From: Ruminococcus sp.
GTDB lineage: Bacteria > Bacillota > Clostridia > Oscillospirales > Ruminococcaceae
Direction: 5' to 3'
Assembly: GCA_023665505.1 (NCBI GenBank)
Contig: JAMPDU010000007.1
Span: 1 to 46,391, forward strand
Length of the DNA: 46,391 nucleotides
Both the position numbers and the translations under genes were made by a program. The notes beneath the pieces were generated by a model, which was given only the letters and a program-made list of their open reading frames with translations, ran no database searches and was not told the DNA's origin. Of this stretch, positions 39,459-46,391 are shown one piece after another (position 1 is the first letter of the stretch; every line of letters starts with the position of its first letter).

Positions 39459-39487
39459 TTGTAAAAAGGCGGAAAATGTTGTATAAT
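39459..39487 (+). promoter_or_regulatory. Promoter of glgP
   Basis: TTGTAA (39459-39464), a 17-base spacer and a perfect TATAAT (39482-39487), about 70 bases before the ATG. Confidence 0.72.
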
Positions 39488-39555
39488 TAAAATGTATTTT
39501 TATATACTTAGAGTAGAGACATAAGTGTACATTATACGAATGGAGAGAAAAAATT

Positions 39556-41955
39556 ATGATGAATAACGTGATAAGCAAAGAGGAATTTAAGGAAAAGCTT
39601 ATTAACGAGCTGCAAATCGAATTTAACGTTACGACCAAGGACGCCTCCGATAACCAGTTCTATAAGGCGCTGTCGGCGGTAGTGGTGGATATTCTCCGGG
39701 ACAGGCGGCGTAAGTTCCGTACGAAAAATCAGTCCCAAGGGAAAAAAGAGGTCTACTACCTCTCAATGGAGTTCCTTATGGGGCGTTCCCTTAAAACAAG
39801 CCTCTTTAACCTCAACATCAACGAAATGGTTGAGGACGTTTTCAAGGATTGGGGCGTGAACCTCGAAAGAATTTATGAGTACGAGCCCGACGCGGGTCTG
39901 GGAAACGGCGGTCTGGGACGTTTGGCGGCTTGCTATCTGGACGGTCTTGCCACCGACGGCTACCCCGCCATGGGCTACTCTATCTGCTATGAGTACGGCA
40001 TTTTCAAGCAGAAAATCGAGGAGGGCTGGCAAACCGAGCTGCCCGATAACTGGCTGCCAGGCGGCGAAAGCTGGCTTGTGCCCAAAACCGACAAGACCAT
40101 CGAGGTGCACTTCGACGGCGAGCTGAACGAATACTGGGACGAGAAGTACCACTATGTTTCCTACACAAACTACAACGTGGTGCAGGCTGTGCCTTACGAT
40201 ATGTACGTCCCCGGCTACGGCAACGACGCGGTTTCCGTCCTGAGACTTTGGCAGGCTAAAGCGCCCTCTTTCGATATGGCAATGTTCAATCAGGGCGACT
40301 ACGCCAAGGCGCTCAGCCAAAACACCGTGGCGCAGGCTATCTCAAAGGTGCTGTACCCCAACGACAACCATTTGGAGGGAAAAAGCCTCCGCCTCCGTCA
40401 GCAGTACTTTATGTGCGCCGCCTCTATCGGCGATATTGTAGACCGCCATATGCGGGTTTACGGTACTCTTGACAACCTCCACGAAAAGGTTGCCATTCAC
40501 ATCAACGACACCCACCCCACGCTGGCAATTCCAGAGCTTATGAGAATTCTGCTGGACGACTGCGGCTACAGCTGGACTAAATCGTGGCATATCGTTACAA
40601 ATACTTTTGCGTACACCAACCACACCGTCCTTGCCGAGGCTTTGGAGAAGTGGGACTTGAACCTCGTTAAGCAAATCATTCCGAGAATTTTCTCCATTAT
40701 CGTTGAGATAAACAACCGCTACTGCGCGGAGCTTATGGAGCGTTTCGACGACAGCGCGAGAGTTACAAAGATGTCCATTATTCAGAATAATCAGATACAC
40801 ATGGCACTGCTCTGCGTGTGCGCGTCCCACAGCGTAAACGGCGTTTCAAAGCTCCACTCCGACATTATCAAGGACGACGTTTTCAAGAACGAATACGCCG
40901 ACACACCCTACAAATTCAAGAACGTCACCAACGGTATCGCCTACAGGCGGTGGCTGCTCCAGTCCAACCCGGGGCTTACAAAGCTGCTGGAGGAAACTAT
41001 CGGCGAGGGCTTTAAGAAAAACGGCATGGAGCTTATAAACTTCAACAAGTTTGAAAACGACGCGAAGGTTATAAAACGTCTCGAGGAAATCAAGAAACAA
41101 AATAAGGAGCGTTTCGCGAAGTACGTCAAGAGCAATTTCGGCGTAACTCTCAACACCGAGGGCATTTTCGACGTGCAGGTAAAACGCCTCCACGAGTACA
41201 AGAGACAGCACCTTAACGTGCTGAACATCATCTCGGAGTACAATATGCTGCTTGAAAACCCGGACGCGGATTTTGTGCCGAAAACCTATATTTTCGCCGC
41301 AAAGGCAGCACCCGGCTACTACCTTGCGAAACAGATAATCAAGATGATTTGGGCGCTGGGCGAGGAGATAAAGAAAAATCCCAAAATCAGCCAAAAGTTA
41401 CAGGTATTTTTCTTGGAGGACTACCGTGTGTCCCTGTCCGAGCTGCTTATGCCCGCGGCGGAAATTTCCGAGCAGATTTCATTGGCGGGTAAAGAGGCGT
41501 CCGGCACGGGCAATATGAAACTCATGCTGAACGGCGCGCTGACTTTGGGTACTCTCGACGGCGCGAACATCGAGATAAAAGACCAGGTTGGAATTGACAA
41601 TATTTTCATATTCGGCATGACCGCCGACGAGGTTCTGGCGAAACAGGCGCAGGGCTACAGCCCCGAGGAGTACTGCGCAAACAACGAGGTAATCGACAAG
41701 GCAATCGCGAAGATGTACAACGGCATCAACGGCTGCAAGTTTGACGAGGTGGCGAATTCCCTGAAATTTAAAGACCCATATATGGTGCTTGCGGACTTTG
41801 ACGCCTATCAGAGCGCGCAGCAGTACGCCTCCGAGTGCTACAAAAACGCGGAGAAGTGGAATAAGATGTCCCTGCACAACATCGCGGGCGCGGGAATATT
41901 CTCGGCGGACCGCGCGGTTGAGGACTATGCCCGGGACATCTGGAAGTTAAAGTGA
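39556..41955 (+). CDS. glgP: Glycogen/maltodextrin phosphorylase
   Basis: A 799-residue GT35 enzyme that releases glucose 1-phosphate from alpha-1,4-glucans using phosphate and pyridoxal phosphate. Diagnostic segments: the N-terminal YYLSMEFLMGRSL, EPDAGLGNGGLGRLAACYLDG, HINDTHPTLAIPELMRI, NVTNGIAYRRWL, DVQVKRLHEYKRQ, and the pyridoxal-phosphate lysine in EASGTGNMKLMLNGALTLGT. The length is typical of bacterial enzymes. GGAGAG precedes the tandem ATG pair; the second ATG is an equally possible start. It is monocistronic, with its own promoter and terminator, and would feed glucose units into glycolysis together with the phosphofructokinase at 10911. Confidence 0.96.
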   Translation: MMNNVISKEEFKEKLINELQIEFNVTTKDASDNQFYKALSAVVVDILRDRRRKFRTKNQSQGKKEVYYLSMEFLMGRSLKTSLFNLNINEMVEDVFKDWGVNLERIYEYEPDAGLGNGGLGRLAACYLDGLATDGYPAMGYSICYEYGIFKQKIEEGWQTELPDNWLPGGESWLVPKTDKTIEVHFDGELNEYWDEKYHYVSYTNYNVVQAVPYDMYVPGYGNDAVSVLRLWQAKAPSFDMAMFNQGDYAKALSQNTVAQAISKVLYPNDNHLEGKSLRLRQQYFMCAASIGDIVDRHMRVYGTLDNLHEKVAIHINDTHPTLAIPELMRILLDDCGYSWTKSWHIVTNTFAYTNHTVLAEALEKWDLNLVKQIIPRIFSIIVEINNRYCAELMERFDDSARVTKMSIIQNNQIHMALLCVCASHSVNGVSKLHSDIIKDDVFKNEYADTPYKFKNVTNGIAYRRWLLQSNPGLTKLLEETIGEGFKKNGMELINFNKFENDAKVIKRLEEIKKQNKERFAKYVKSNFGVTLNTEGIFDVQVKRLHEYKRQHLNVLNIISEYNMLLENPDADFVPKTYIFAAKAAPGYYLAKQIIKMIWALGEEIKKNPKISQKLQVFFLEDYRVSLSELLMPAAEISEQISLAGKEASGTGNMKLMLNGALTLGTLDGANIEIKDQVGIDNIFIFGMTADEVLAKQAQGYSPEEYCANNEVIDKAIAKMYNGINGCKFDEVANSLKFKDPYMVLADFDAYQSAQQYASECYKNAEKWNKMSLHNIAGAGIFSADRAVEDYARDIWKLK

Positions 41956-41970
41956 TTTTTCATGAATAAT

Positions 41971-42003
41971 TAAAGGCGGAGATTTTAAGTCTCCGCCTTT
42001 TTT
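41971..42003 (+). terminator. Terminator of glgP, overlapping the 3' end of prmC
   Basis: AAAGGCGGAGA (41972-41982) pairs with TCTCCGCCTTT (41990-42000) around a 7-nt loop, followed by TTT. The right half of the stem is coding sequence for the last residues of PrmC on the other strand (stop at 41985-41987). The minus-strand tail (TTTAATT) is poor, so termination of prmC here is uncertain. Confidence 0.85.
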
Positions 42004-42872
42004 ATGCCCGTGACAACGCGGTCGTTCCCCGCGTAATCCTTGTGAACCGTCACGCTTTCATAGCCGCTTTTTTCGAGAATGTCTTTCACCGCCGCGCCCT
42101 GCTCAAAGCCAATCTCGAGGGCAAGTAAGCCGCCGTCCTTTAAAATTTCCCGCCACAGGCAGGGGATTATTCGGTAGAATTTCAACCCGTCCGCGCCGCC
42201 CCGTAAGGCGATTTCCGGCTCGTGCTTTACTTCTTTGGCAAGTTCTCCCATTTCCCTGTCCGTGAGGTAGGGCGGGTTTGCGACAACGGCGTCGATTTTT
42301 CGGTACTCGCCCACGTCGTTGGGGTCGGCAAAATTTTCCAGCAGCAAGCCGTCGGTAACGTCCCCCTTGATGATTTTCACGTCCGCCCCGTTAAATTGGA
42401 TATTTTTTACAAGATAAGGCATAGCCTCCGAGGACAGCTCCACCGCGTGAACCGTGGCTTTGGGCAGCTCCTTTTTAAGCGTCACCGCGACGCAGCCCGT
42501 GCCGCTGCAAAGGTCGCAGATTTCGGGGGAAAAATTCCCCGCCGACTTAAAATGCTCCAGCACCTTTTCTACAAGGACTTCCGTGTCGGGGCGGGGTATC
42601 AGCACGCCGTCCCCAACGAAAAATGTCCTGCCGAAAAATTCCCACCTGCCGAGAATGTACTGGAGGGGCTGCCCGCAGCAGCGTTTTTCCGCCGCCGACA
42701 TCAGCCTGTCCGCCTCGTTTTCGGGGACTTCCCCGTTGCCGTTCAGGGTGAGGGTGACTTTGTCCGCGTTCAGAATATCCTCAAAAAGACAGTCGGTATC
42801 GAACTTGCAGGTCTCCACCCCCGCCGCCCGCAGCATATTTTCGGTAAGGTCGTAAAGGTCGTGTAAAGTCAT
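41985..42872 (-). CDS. prmC: Release factor glutamine methyltransferase PrmC
   Basis: A 295-residue S-adenosylmethionine-dependent enzyme that methylates the Gln of the GGQ motif in peptide release factors RF1 and RF2. An N-terminal helical domain (1-80) recognises the release factor; then comes the linker GVLIPRPDTEVLVE typical of PrmC, motif I DLCSGTGCVAVTL, VELSSEA, and the catalytic NPPY motif (VVANPPYLTD). AAGGAGA precedes the ATG. It follows the GH2 gene by 23 bases and is therefore probably co-transcribed with it, an unusual partner (it is more often next to prfA). Confidence 0.94.
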   Translation of the reverse strand: MTLHDLYDLTENMLRAAGVETCKFDTDCLFEDILNADKVTLTLNGNGEVPENEADRLMSAAEKRCCGQPLQYILGRWEFFGRTFFVGDGVLIPRPDTEVLVEKVLEHFKSAGNFSPEICDLCSGTGCVAVTLKKELPKATVHAVELSSEAMPYLVKNIQFNGADVKIIKGDVTDGLLLENFADPNDVGEYRKIDAVVANPPYLTDREMGELAKEVKHEPEIALRGGADGLKFYRIIPCLWREILKDGGLLALEIGFEQGAAVKDILEKSGYESVTVHKDYAGNDRVVTGIKKAET

Positions 42873-42895
42873 AAATTTCTCCTTTTTGCCGAATT

Positions 42896-45601
42896 TCAGC
42901 CGAAAATTTTGTCTAAAACATCAAGCTCGACGGTCTGTACCGGGTCGAATTTTTCCGAGGAAACATAGTCCGCCAAACTTTTCAGCAGGGCGCGGCAGGG
43001 CAGGGAATTGCCTTTTTCCGACAAATTCGCGGTGCAGACAAGGAGCTTGCCGCCCCCCGCTTTTACCTCGAAAACCGTGCCGAGACTGTGATTTCTCTCG
43101 CAGTTGTCGATTGTGCGGACTATCGGCTCAATGCCCGCGCCGTCGAGGATTGCCGTCCGCGAACCCGTCACAATGTCGTACCATTGCGCCGTAGAATAGG
43201 TTTCTGCGGGAAATTCCGCAAGGGCGGGGTGGCTGTTGTCTATCAGCAAGCCCAAAGTGCCCACAGGCTCGGGCTTTTTCATGCTTTCGGAAATCGAGCG
43301 GAACATGGGGTAATTCCAAAAATCGGTGCAGTACGTCCCCTCTATGGAATTATTTTCCGCGATTTTTTTCGGTACAAACAGCACGCTTTTTCCCTCGGCA
43401 AGGGCGGATTTTGCCGTTCCCCAGTCGGTAACGGGTTGGGAGACTTCCGCCGTTTGGTATACCCAAAGTATATATTTGTTGGAAATATCCCCGCAGCTTA
43501 ATTTTAAGGTAACTTTTTCGGCGGCAGCGTTTGGCATGACAAGCTCCGCCGTACCCAAATCAAAAACGCCGCCTTTAAAGCTGCCTTTTGCGGCAACGGT
43601 CTGCTCGGAAAGCGTTTTTCCCCCTGCCGTGAGCCGTACCGTAACCGTCGGGTCGATGTCCGCCTTTTGAGCGTAATTGTACAGCTTGACGGGCATTTGC
43701 ACCCGTTCACCCGCCGCGAAAACGAACTTCGGCAGACAGCCCAGCAGCACCCTTTCGGAGCAAAAACTGCGCCACTCAACGGCGGTGATAACGCCCTTGC
43801 TCTCCATAAACGCGTTGAGAATTCCCACCAAAGCCGTGCCCTGCCCCGTGAAGTCCTGAATATCCAAAAGCTGGAAACCCGACAGCTCGCGGGAGCGCAG
43901 CGCGGTCTCGATTTCGTTTTTGTAGCACTCGGCGGCAAAACGTCCCGAGGCGCGGAAATATTTGTCCGCAAGACGGCTAAGCCCCGCCTTTTCGAGGCGT
44001 TGGCGGAAAATTTCCAAATTATAGGGTTTCAGCACCCCGGTGTACTTCTCGATTTCGCCGTAGTCGGGGTACATAAAATACTGCCCAACCTCGTGGGAAA
44101 CCACGGGTACAGCCGCGATAAACTCGCCGCTGTCGCCCACCGAAACGGTTTTCACTCCCGTGCCGTACTGAATTTCAACAGTACCGCCGCCGCCCTTTTC
44201 GGTGCTGACCGCGGCGGGACGGATATGCTCGTCGTAGGTGTAATCGGAGTTGGGCGGGGCGGTCTGAATGTGCCCCTGGGGCGCGTCGCACATGGCGTAA
44301 GAGCCGCGGAAAAGCCGTTCCCGCGAAAAGCGTACCCCAACGAAAAAGTCGTCGTTGTCCAAAACGCAGGGCCAAAACTGGAAATTATTAGAACCTTGCG
44401 TGTACAGCGGGCGGGGGTCGTGCCGCTTATAGTCCCCCAAAATGGCGTTGAGCCGCTCCTTGCTGCCCCAAAGCTCGTTGCCCAGCGACAGGGCGAAAAA
44501 CGACGGGTGGTTGCCGAAACTGTCGAGAATTTTAAAGCCCTCGTCGATGAGATATTTCTGACCGTTGGTAAGGTCGTCCTCAACCGTGCCCCAAAAGGGC
44601 AGCTCCGGCTCGAGGTAAATTCCCATGCGGTCAGCCGCCGCGAAAGCCGCCTCGGGGGGGCAGCAGGTGTGGAAACGGTAGTGATTTATGCCGTGCTCCT
44701 TGGCGGTTTTCAGCACCTTTACCCAGTCGTCAACCTCCGTGGGGGCAGCCCCCGTCATGGGGAAAATCATTCCGTCGTGCTTGCCGCGAAGGTAGATTTT
44801 CTCGCCGTTCAGGAGGAAATCCGTACCCCGTGCGGCAAACTTCCTCATGCCGAAAGAAATTTTTTCCACGTCGTTCCCCGCCGTTATTTTCATGGTGTAC
44901 GTGTTGGGCGCGTGCTCGTCCCAAAGCTTGGCGTTCGGCATATCGTATGTAAAGGCGGGGTTTTCCTTTGTCAGCGTGACCTTTTTCGAGGCAAAGCCGT
45001 TTACCTCGGCGGTAAGTTCTATGGAATTTCCGCCGACAATTTCGCCCTTTACGGTGACATTTCCGTTCTCGGGGTCGGGGTAAATTTTAATATTTTCGTA
45101 CCGCAAACGCCGGCGGCATTCGAGATAAATTTCTCCCGTAATTCCCAGCCAGTTGGTCTGCGTGTCCTGAGAGGTCATGTGTCCCCCGGGGACGGGGCAG
45201 GAAACGTTGTCCACCGTAACGGTGATTTTTGTGGGAACGCCCCATTCGATAAAATCCGTGACGTTGTACCGATGAGGCGCGCAAAGGCTGTTTTGCGTAC
45301 CCACGTGCTTGCCGTCTATCCATAAATTGGTAGTACGTGTTCTCTCCATAACGAGAAAAACGTCGCAGTCCGCAGTTTTCGGCGTAAAATTCACAATCCG
45401 TTCATAAACCGCGTACCCCTCGAAACGGTAAGGGTCGGTGAGAAAACCGTCGCTCCTCTCCTCGGTTTTGGGGGACTTTTTCAGCTGCTGCACCGTGGAC
45501 GGCAGGAACACCGCGTCGCTTAATTCCGCGCCGACTTCGGGCTTTTCCTTGCTAAGTAAAAAATTCCACTTTTCGCTTGTTAAAAGAAATTTTTCTATCA
45601 T
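42896..45601 (-). CDS. GH2-family glycoside hydrolase, cytoplasmic
   Basis: A 901-residue enzyme with the GH2 layout: sugar-binding jelly roll (about 10-190, with SDGFLTDPYRFEGYAVYERIV), immunoglobulin-like domain (about 190-265), TIM barrel (about 266-580) starting at NGEKIYLRGKHDGM, and C-terminal beta domains. Acid/base is probably E376 (LGNELWG) and nucleophile E504 (VVSHEVGQY). The family includes beta-galactosidase, beta-glucuronidase and beta-mannosidase; the deviating barrel motifs (NELWG, no ENE/NEIG) leave the substrate open. There is no signal peptide, so it acts on imported sugars. CGGAGGTT precedes the ATG. It starts 21 bases after the upstream TPR-like gene, in one operon with prmC. 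Confidence 0.85.
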   Translation of the reverse strand: MIEKFLLTSEKWNFLLSKEKPEVGAELSDAVFLPSTVQQLKKSPKTEERSDGFLTDPYRFEGYAVYERIVNFTPKTADCDVFLVMERTRTTNLWIDGKHVGTQNSLCAPHRYNVTDFIEWGVPTKITVTVDNVSCPVPGGHMTSQDTQTNWLGITGEIYLECRRRLRYENIKIYPDPENGNVTVKGEIVGGNSIELTAEVNGFASKKVTLTKENPAFTYDMPNAKLWDEHAPNTYTMKITAGNDVEKISFGMRKFAARGTDFLLNGEKIYLRGKHDGMIFPMTGAAPTEVDDWVKVLKTAKEHGINHYRFHTCCPPEAAFAAADRMGIYLEPELPFWGTVEDDLTNGQKYLIDEGFKILDSFGNHPSFFALSLGNELWGSKERLNAILGDYKRHDPRPLYTQGSNNFQFWPCVLDNDDFFVGVRFSRERLFRGSYAMCDAPQGHIQTAPPNSDYTYDEHIRPAAVSTEKGGGGTVEIQYGTGVKTVSVGDSGEFIAAVPVVSHEVGQYFMYPDYGEIEKYTGVLKPYNLEIFRQRLEKAGLSRLADKYFRASGRFAAECYKNEIETALRSRELSGFQLLDIQDFTGQGTALVGILNAFMESKGVITAVEWRSFCSERVLLGCLPKFVFAAGERVQMPVKLYNYAQKADIDPTVTVRLTAGGKTLSEQTVAAKGSFKGGVFDLGTAELVMPNAAAEKVTLKLSCGDISNKYILWVYQTAEVSQPVTDWGTAKSALAEGKSVLFVPKKIAENNSIEGTYCTDFWNYPMFRSISESMKKPEPVGTLGLLIDNSHPALAEFPAETYSTAQWYDIVTGSRTAILDGAGIEPIVRTIDNCERNHSLGTVFEVKAGGGKLLVCTANLSEKGNSLPCRALLKSLADYVSSEKFDPVQTVELDVLDKIFG

Positions 45602-45622
45602 TTTTGTAACCTCCGCTTTCTT

Positions 45623-46391
45623 TTATTCGGTAATTTCTCCGCTGTCTTTTTCAATGTCGGGAGATTTATTTTCGGCGGACTTTTTCGCCGCCCGCGCCCG
45701 CTTGATAACGTCCTCGGCGAAGTCTTTCATGTAGTCGGAGCAGCAGTTTTCCAGAGAAATATTGGCGTAAAAAACCGCGTCCTCGTACTGCCCGAGATTA
45801 ACAAGGTTCAACGCCAAAATCGCCGAGGAAAGGGCGTTGCCGTACTTTTTAAGGCTGCGGGGCAGTTCCCGCCACTTTATTTTTTTCACGGTGTCGGCGG
45901 CGGAATTGTACAGCGACGCCTCGGTCTGATAAATGGCGAGAACCGTCAGAACAATGTCGTTTGCGGAAAACGCCTCAAGGTAATATATGCCGTCGTCGTA
46001 CGCCCGCACCGCCCCGTCGTTGTCACGGGAAAGTATGCGCAAAATCATCTCGGCGCAGTAGTAGTACGCCGCCGTCTTAAAGTCCCCCGTTGTCTGGGCA
46101 ACGTCGAGAATGCTCAAAAGGTCGGCTCGGGACAGGGTTTCAAGCCCGTTTTCCGTATCGCCCCGCAGGCAGTACAGCAAAGCCGCTTTCACAAGGACGG
46201 GATTTTTCATGTCCCCCGAGGCGTTTGACAAAAGCTCCGACATAAGCCCGTCGGAAAGCCGTTCCTCCCTGAAAATTTTAAAAAGCCTGCGTTTCAGTTT
46301 TTTTTCGGGAGCTTTTTTCACCGCGGAGGAAATAAAGTATGAAATTACCCCCAAAACAAGGGAAACCGCCGCCATAACGGGGATAAACAGC
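45623..46391 (-). CDS. Membrane TPR-like hypothetical protein, 5' end beyond the window
   Basis: A protein of which at least 256 residues are present. A first in-frame ATG occurs at 46375, but the frame stays open through the last 16 bases (reading LFIPVMAAV), and no ribosome site lies before that ATG inside the window, so the true start is probably outside. A membrane segment (about 1-22 of the visible part) precedes a basic stretch (KKAPEKKLKRRLFKIF) and helical repeats of TPR type (LKYGNALSSAILALNLVNLG, QYEDAVFYANISLE). The C-terminal tail is charged. Cytoplasmic face is likely for the repeats. Function unknown; it is co-directional with the GH2 gene, 21 bases away. Confidence 0.68.
   Translation of the reverse strand, partial: LFIPVMAAVSLVLGVISYFISSAVKKAPEKKLKRRLFKIFREERLSDGLMSELLSNASGDMKNPVLVKAALLYCLRGDTENGLETLSRADLLSILDVAQTTGDFKTAAYYYCAEMILRILSRDNDGAVRAYDDGIYYLEAFSANDIVLTVLAIYQTEASLYNSAADTVKKIKWRELPRSLKKYGNALSSAILALNLVNLGQYEDAVFYANISLENCCSDYMKDFAEDVIKRARAAKKSAENKSPDIEKDSGEITE

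Noticed and set aside
43667..45325. Long plus-strand open frame of 552 codons
   Set aside because: It is antisense to the GH2 gene, has no domain motifs or ribosome site, and its composition is that of a shadow frame.

Overview
The window looks like chromosomal DNA of an anaerobic Gram-positive bacterium of class Clostridia, probably the Oscillospiraceae/Ruminococcaceae branch. The support is: strong AGGAGG ribosome-binding sites, textbook sigma-A promoters (TTGACA-17-TATAAT), AT-rich spacers around GC-richer genes, single-membrane secretion signals, an NPSTG-type cell-wall sorting tail, an ECF-type thiamine transporter subunit under a TPP riboswitch, glycogen phosphorylase, and several sugar-uptake and glycoside-hydrolase genes. 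No rRNA, tRNA, CRISPR array, prophage or transposase was seen. The genus is not determined.

Layout, left to right. (1) 170-6421, minus strand: one apparent operon, response regulator - histidine kinase - HtrA-like protease - secreted transglutaminase with Fn3 domains - EAL phosphodiesterase, ending in a strong hairpin terminator. (2) 6851-7774, minus: thiT behind a TPP riboswitch and two tandem terminators. (3) 8011-15650, plus: a membrane PAS-GGDEF-EAL protein and a small partner, phosphofructokinase, then a second two-component pair overlapping a Fic protein and endonuclease III. (4) 15659-17062: a BrnT/BrnA toxin-antitoxin pair whose toxin mRNA appears leaderless, and an orphan MacB-type ABC ATPase. 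(5) 17078-21924, minus: six tandem paralogous secreted proteins of unknown function under one promoter. (6) 22089-25129: a coiled-coil protein, mscL, a GH27 alpha-galactosidase, and three unrecognised 48-57 residue proteins preceding it. (7) 25135-27500: a probably abundant acidic cell-wall protein. (8) 27633-39266: an 11.5-kb operon holding a giant solute-binding protein, two pairs of sugar-ABC permeases, an NHL/TPR membrane protein, a YIP1 protein and a DUF5696 protein, but no ATPase. (9) 39459-46391: glycogen phosphorylase, then prmC, a GH2 hydrolase and a 5'-truncated TPR-like membrane protein on the minus strand.

The most interesting system is the operon in (8). It looks like an oligosaccharide capture-and-import machine with extra membrane and extracellular parts not found in ordinary MalEFG systems; GH27, GH2 and glycogen phosphorylase sit around it. 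The six-gene paralogue array in (5) and the three-small-protein operon in (6) are the other uncharacterised units. Spacers carry two kinds of repeat: GC-rich palindromes that recur in several places, and short arrays of 7-bp tandem repeats.
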